From: Doris montereyensis
Taxonomy: Eukaryota; Mollusca; Gastropoda; Nudibranchia; Dorididae
Assembly (NCBI GenBank): GCA_037039925.1
Contig: JAXRKP010000220.1
Span: forward strand, 62,501 to 126,500
DNA: 64,000 nt
Direction: 5' to 3'
Numbering within the stretch: the stretch's first letter is position 1; each line of letters opens with the position of its first letter. The notes below the pieces were generated by a model. That model worked only from the letters and a program-made list of their open reading frames with translations, made no database searches and was not told where the DNA came from. The position numbers were made by a program, and so were the translations under genes. Shown one piece after another: positions 34,962-64,000 of this stretch.

Positions 34962-36000
34962 GGGGGGGGGGGGGGGGAGGCACCTGAAGTATTTTCTTTT
35001 GCTTTTGAGTTTAGGTTTTTGCTTTTAGCATGTACATGAGTAACTGTCAAAATACAGTCATCCTATACTATTGAAACGTTTGTAGCGTCCTTGGTTGCCA
35101 TAGAAACGGCCGCCATCTTGGATTTTGACTCAATTTTTAAAATCTATCTCCTCCCTTAGTTATGAATAAAATGACTCAAAACCTGTGCAGATTGTCTTTT
35201 CCATTCGACATCTAGAGTGACGTCGGGCTTTTTCGATATTTTTTTATATTTTTTTTATTTTGAATTTTTTTAAATGCTATATATCGTGAATGTACAAAAA
35301 CGGCGTTTTTATTACAAAAAAAAAATTCTCAAAAAGTTTACAATATATAAAAAAAATCCTGACGTCCTTCTATTAACATTGACAAGAGGAACATGTGTGC
35401 GAAATATTATACAAATCGTTCGCTAAATGGCGGAGGAGAAAGAATTTTAGTGTGCAAGTAAAAAAATCAACAGAAAATAACACAAAACAAACGCTTCAGA
35501 CGGGTTTCCCTTGTTGTAGCAGCCCCTCACTCTTTCTAGGTCTCTGGCAGTGTTACTTATGTAAATAAGATTATAAATCTAGGTTTAGATGTGCACTGTT
35601 GTGAAAACAGACGTCGAAATGACCAGTTTCTTTGGGTTTTTTCTCCTCTATATCTTATGCTCGTGCGCGTGTTTACATACACACTGACGTACAACGCCTC
35701 TTATATCACACAGCGACGGGAGGCGCAGATCGTCGTCGGCAAACGAGGTCAAATATCGTGTGCTGCCACATTTGGCGATTAACCGCCAATATACGGGTTT
35801 TTACTGCCATTTTCTTAGTCAGTGTTGGGGTAATTTACGTCTTTACCTACCCTTGCCTACAAAACATTTTGTAAAAAAAGTGTATGTCATATGGACATTT
35901 TTCTGCCATGATAAATGATCGTTCTACCGGAATATGCAAAGAACAGAAAACCAACCTTTTGGTCCAAAACTCGCCAGTCCAGGTGCCGCCCCCCCCCCCC
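34962..36000. mobile_element. G-run-ended inverted-repeat element, copy 2
   Basis: Begins with a G run then AGGCACCTGAAG and ends CCAGGTGCCGCC plus a C run, so the ends are inverted copies. The interior matches 30826-32427, but the 39-bp and ~50-bp motifs occur only once each. About 1.04 kb and non-coding. It ends 57 bp before the candidate ACOX promoter sites. Confidence 0.65.
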
Positions 36001-36056
36001 TCAAAGGCGGATATCGTCTAGACAACCTATTTTTACCGATGGAATGCATTTCAGCT

Positions 36057-36084
36057 TTGACTTTGACCTGAGGGTTAAAGTCCA
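36057..36084. promoter_or_regulatory. Two adjacent DR1/HNF4-like sites upstream of ACOX
   Basis: 36057-36069 on the minus strand reads AGGTCAAAGTCAA, and 36072-36084 on the plus strand reads GGGTTAAAGTCCA. Each has 12 of 13 matches to the DR1/HNF4 consensus RGGNCAAAGKYCA. They lie about 255-280 bp before the ACOX start codon. Vertebrate ACOX1 is a classic DR1 (PPAR/RXR) target. Which receptor would act here is inference. Confidence 0.45.
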
Positions 36085-36335
36085 AATATTTTATCGTTAT
36101 TGTGATAATAATCCCGAAAGACTGTGTTAGTAGTGTTAGTTATCTGTTCAATTTCAGCTCCCAAGTTGGGAAAGCGGTATTCTAAATATAGATCAGTAAC
36201 GTGACCCAAGCAAGACAATCTAGGACGTGAGAACCTCTAGGCCGATAGTTAGTAAGCTCGCCTCGCTCTAGGCCTATTCAGTCTTCTTTCATTCAGCCCA
36301 GATCCAGACCCAAATCATTCACGCAGTGTGTCAAC

Positions 36336-64000
<27,665 letters not shown>

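Overview
This window is nuclear DNA of an animal. It has short exons in long AT-rich introns with GT/AG borders, tRNA-derived SINEs, decayed non-LTR retrotransposons (LINEs) and DNA transposon relics. A lophotrochozoan, probably a mollusc, fits best, but that rests on general repeat style and not on a diagnostic sequence. By my addition of spans, roughly a quarter of the window is tandem repeat.

Two protein genes can be supported, both on the + strand. The first (about 346-23160, 5' end outside the window) encodes a coiled-coil protein that I identify as a CCDC14-like centriolar-satellite protein. This rests on remembered resemblance of its coiled-coil order and of its extreme C-terminus. Eight or nine exons are readable and splice phases agree at most junctions, but several exons carry frameshifts. 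The second (36336 to beyond 64000) is a peroxisomal acyl-CoA oxidase of the ACOX1 type. Eleven exons cover about 530 of the usual ~660 residues, and the C-terminus lies outside the window.

Layout: 1-23160 CCDC14-like gene, with introns holding 21-, 53-, 43- and 44-bp minisatellites, a ~680-bp CT tract, SINEs, a TTAA-flanked piggyBac-type MITE and other transposon relics. 23161-36335 is intergenic. It holds a 23-bp minisatellite, LINE ORF1 and RT fragments, and two copies of a ~1-kb element ending in inverted G-runs; one copy has grown two internal minisatellites and the other holds single units. 36336-64000 is the ACOX gene, with introns holding CT/TA microsatellites, LINE pieces, three separate 28-bp-period arrays, ~2 kb of polypyrimidine and a final ~45-48-bp minisatellite that runs off the window.

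Most notable: two adjacent DR1/HNF4-like sites about 270 bp upstream of the ACOX start codon; minisatellites that can be seen to have grown inside SINEs and inside the G-run element; and arrays that touch or contain splice sites (10873, 62330, 5855). I found no CRISPR array, operon, rRNA gene or convincing tRNA gene, and no clearly new multi-gene system.
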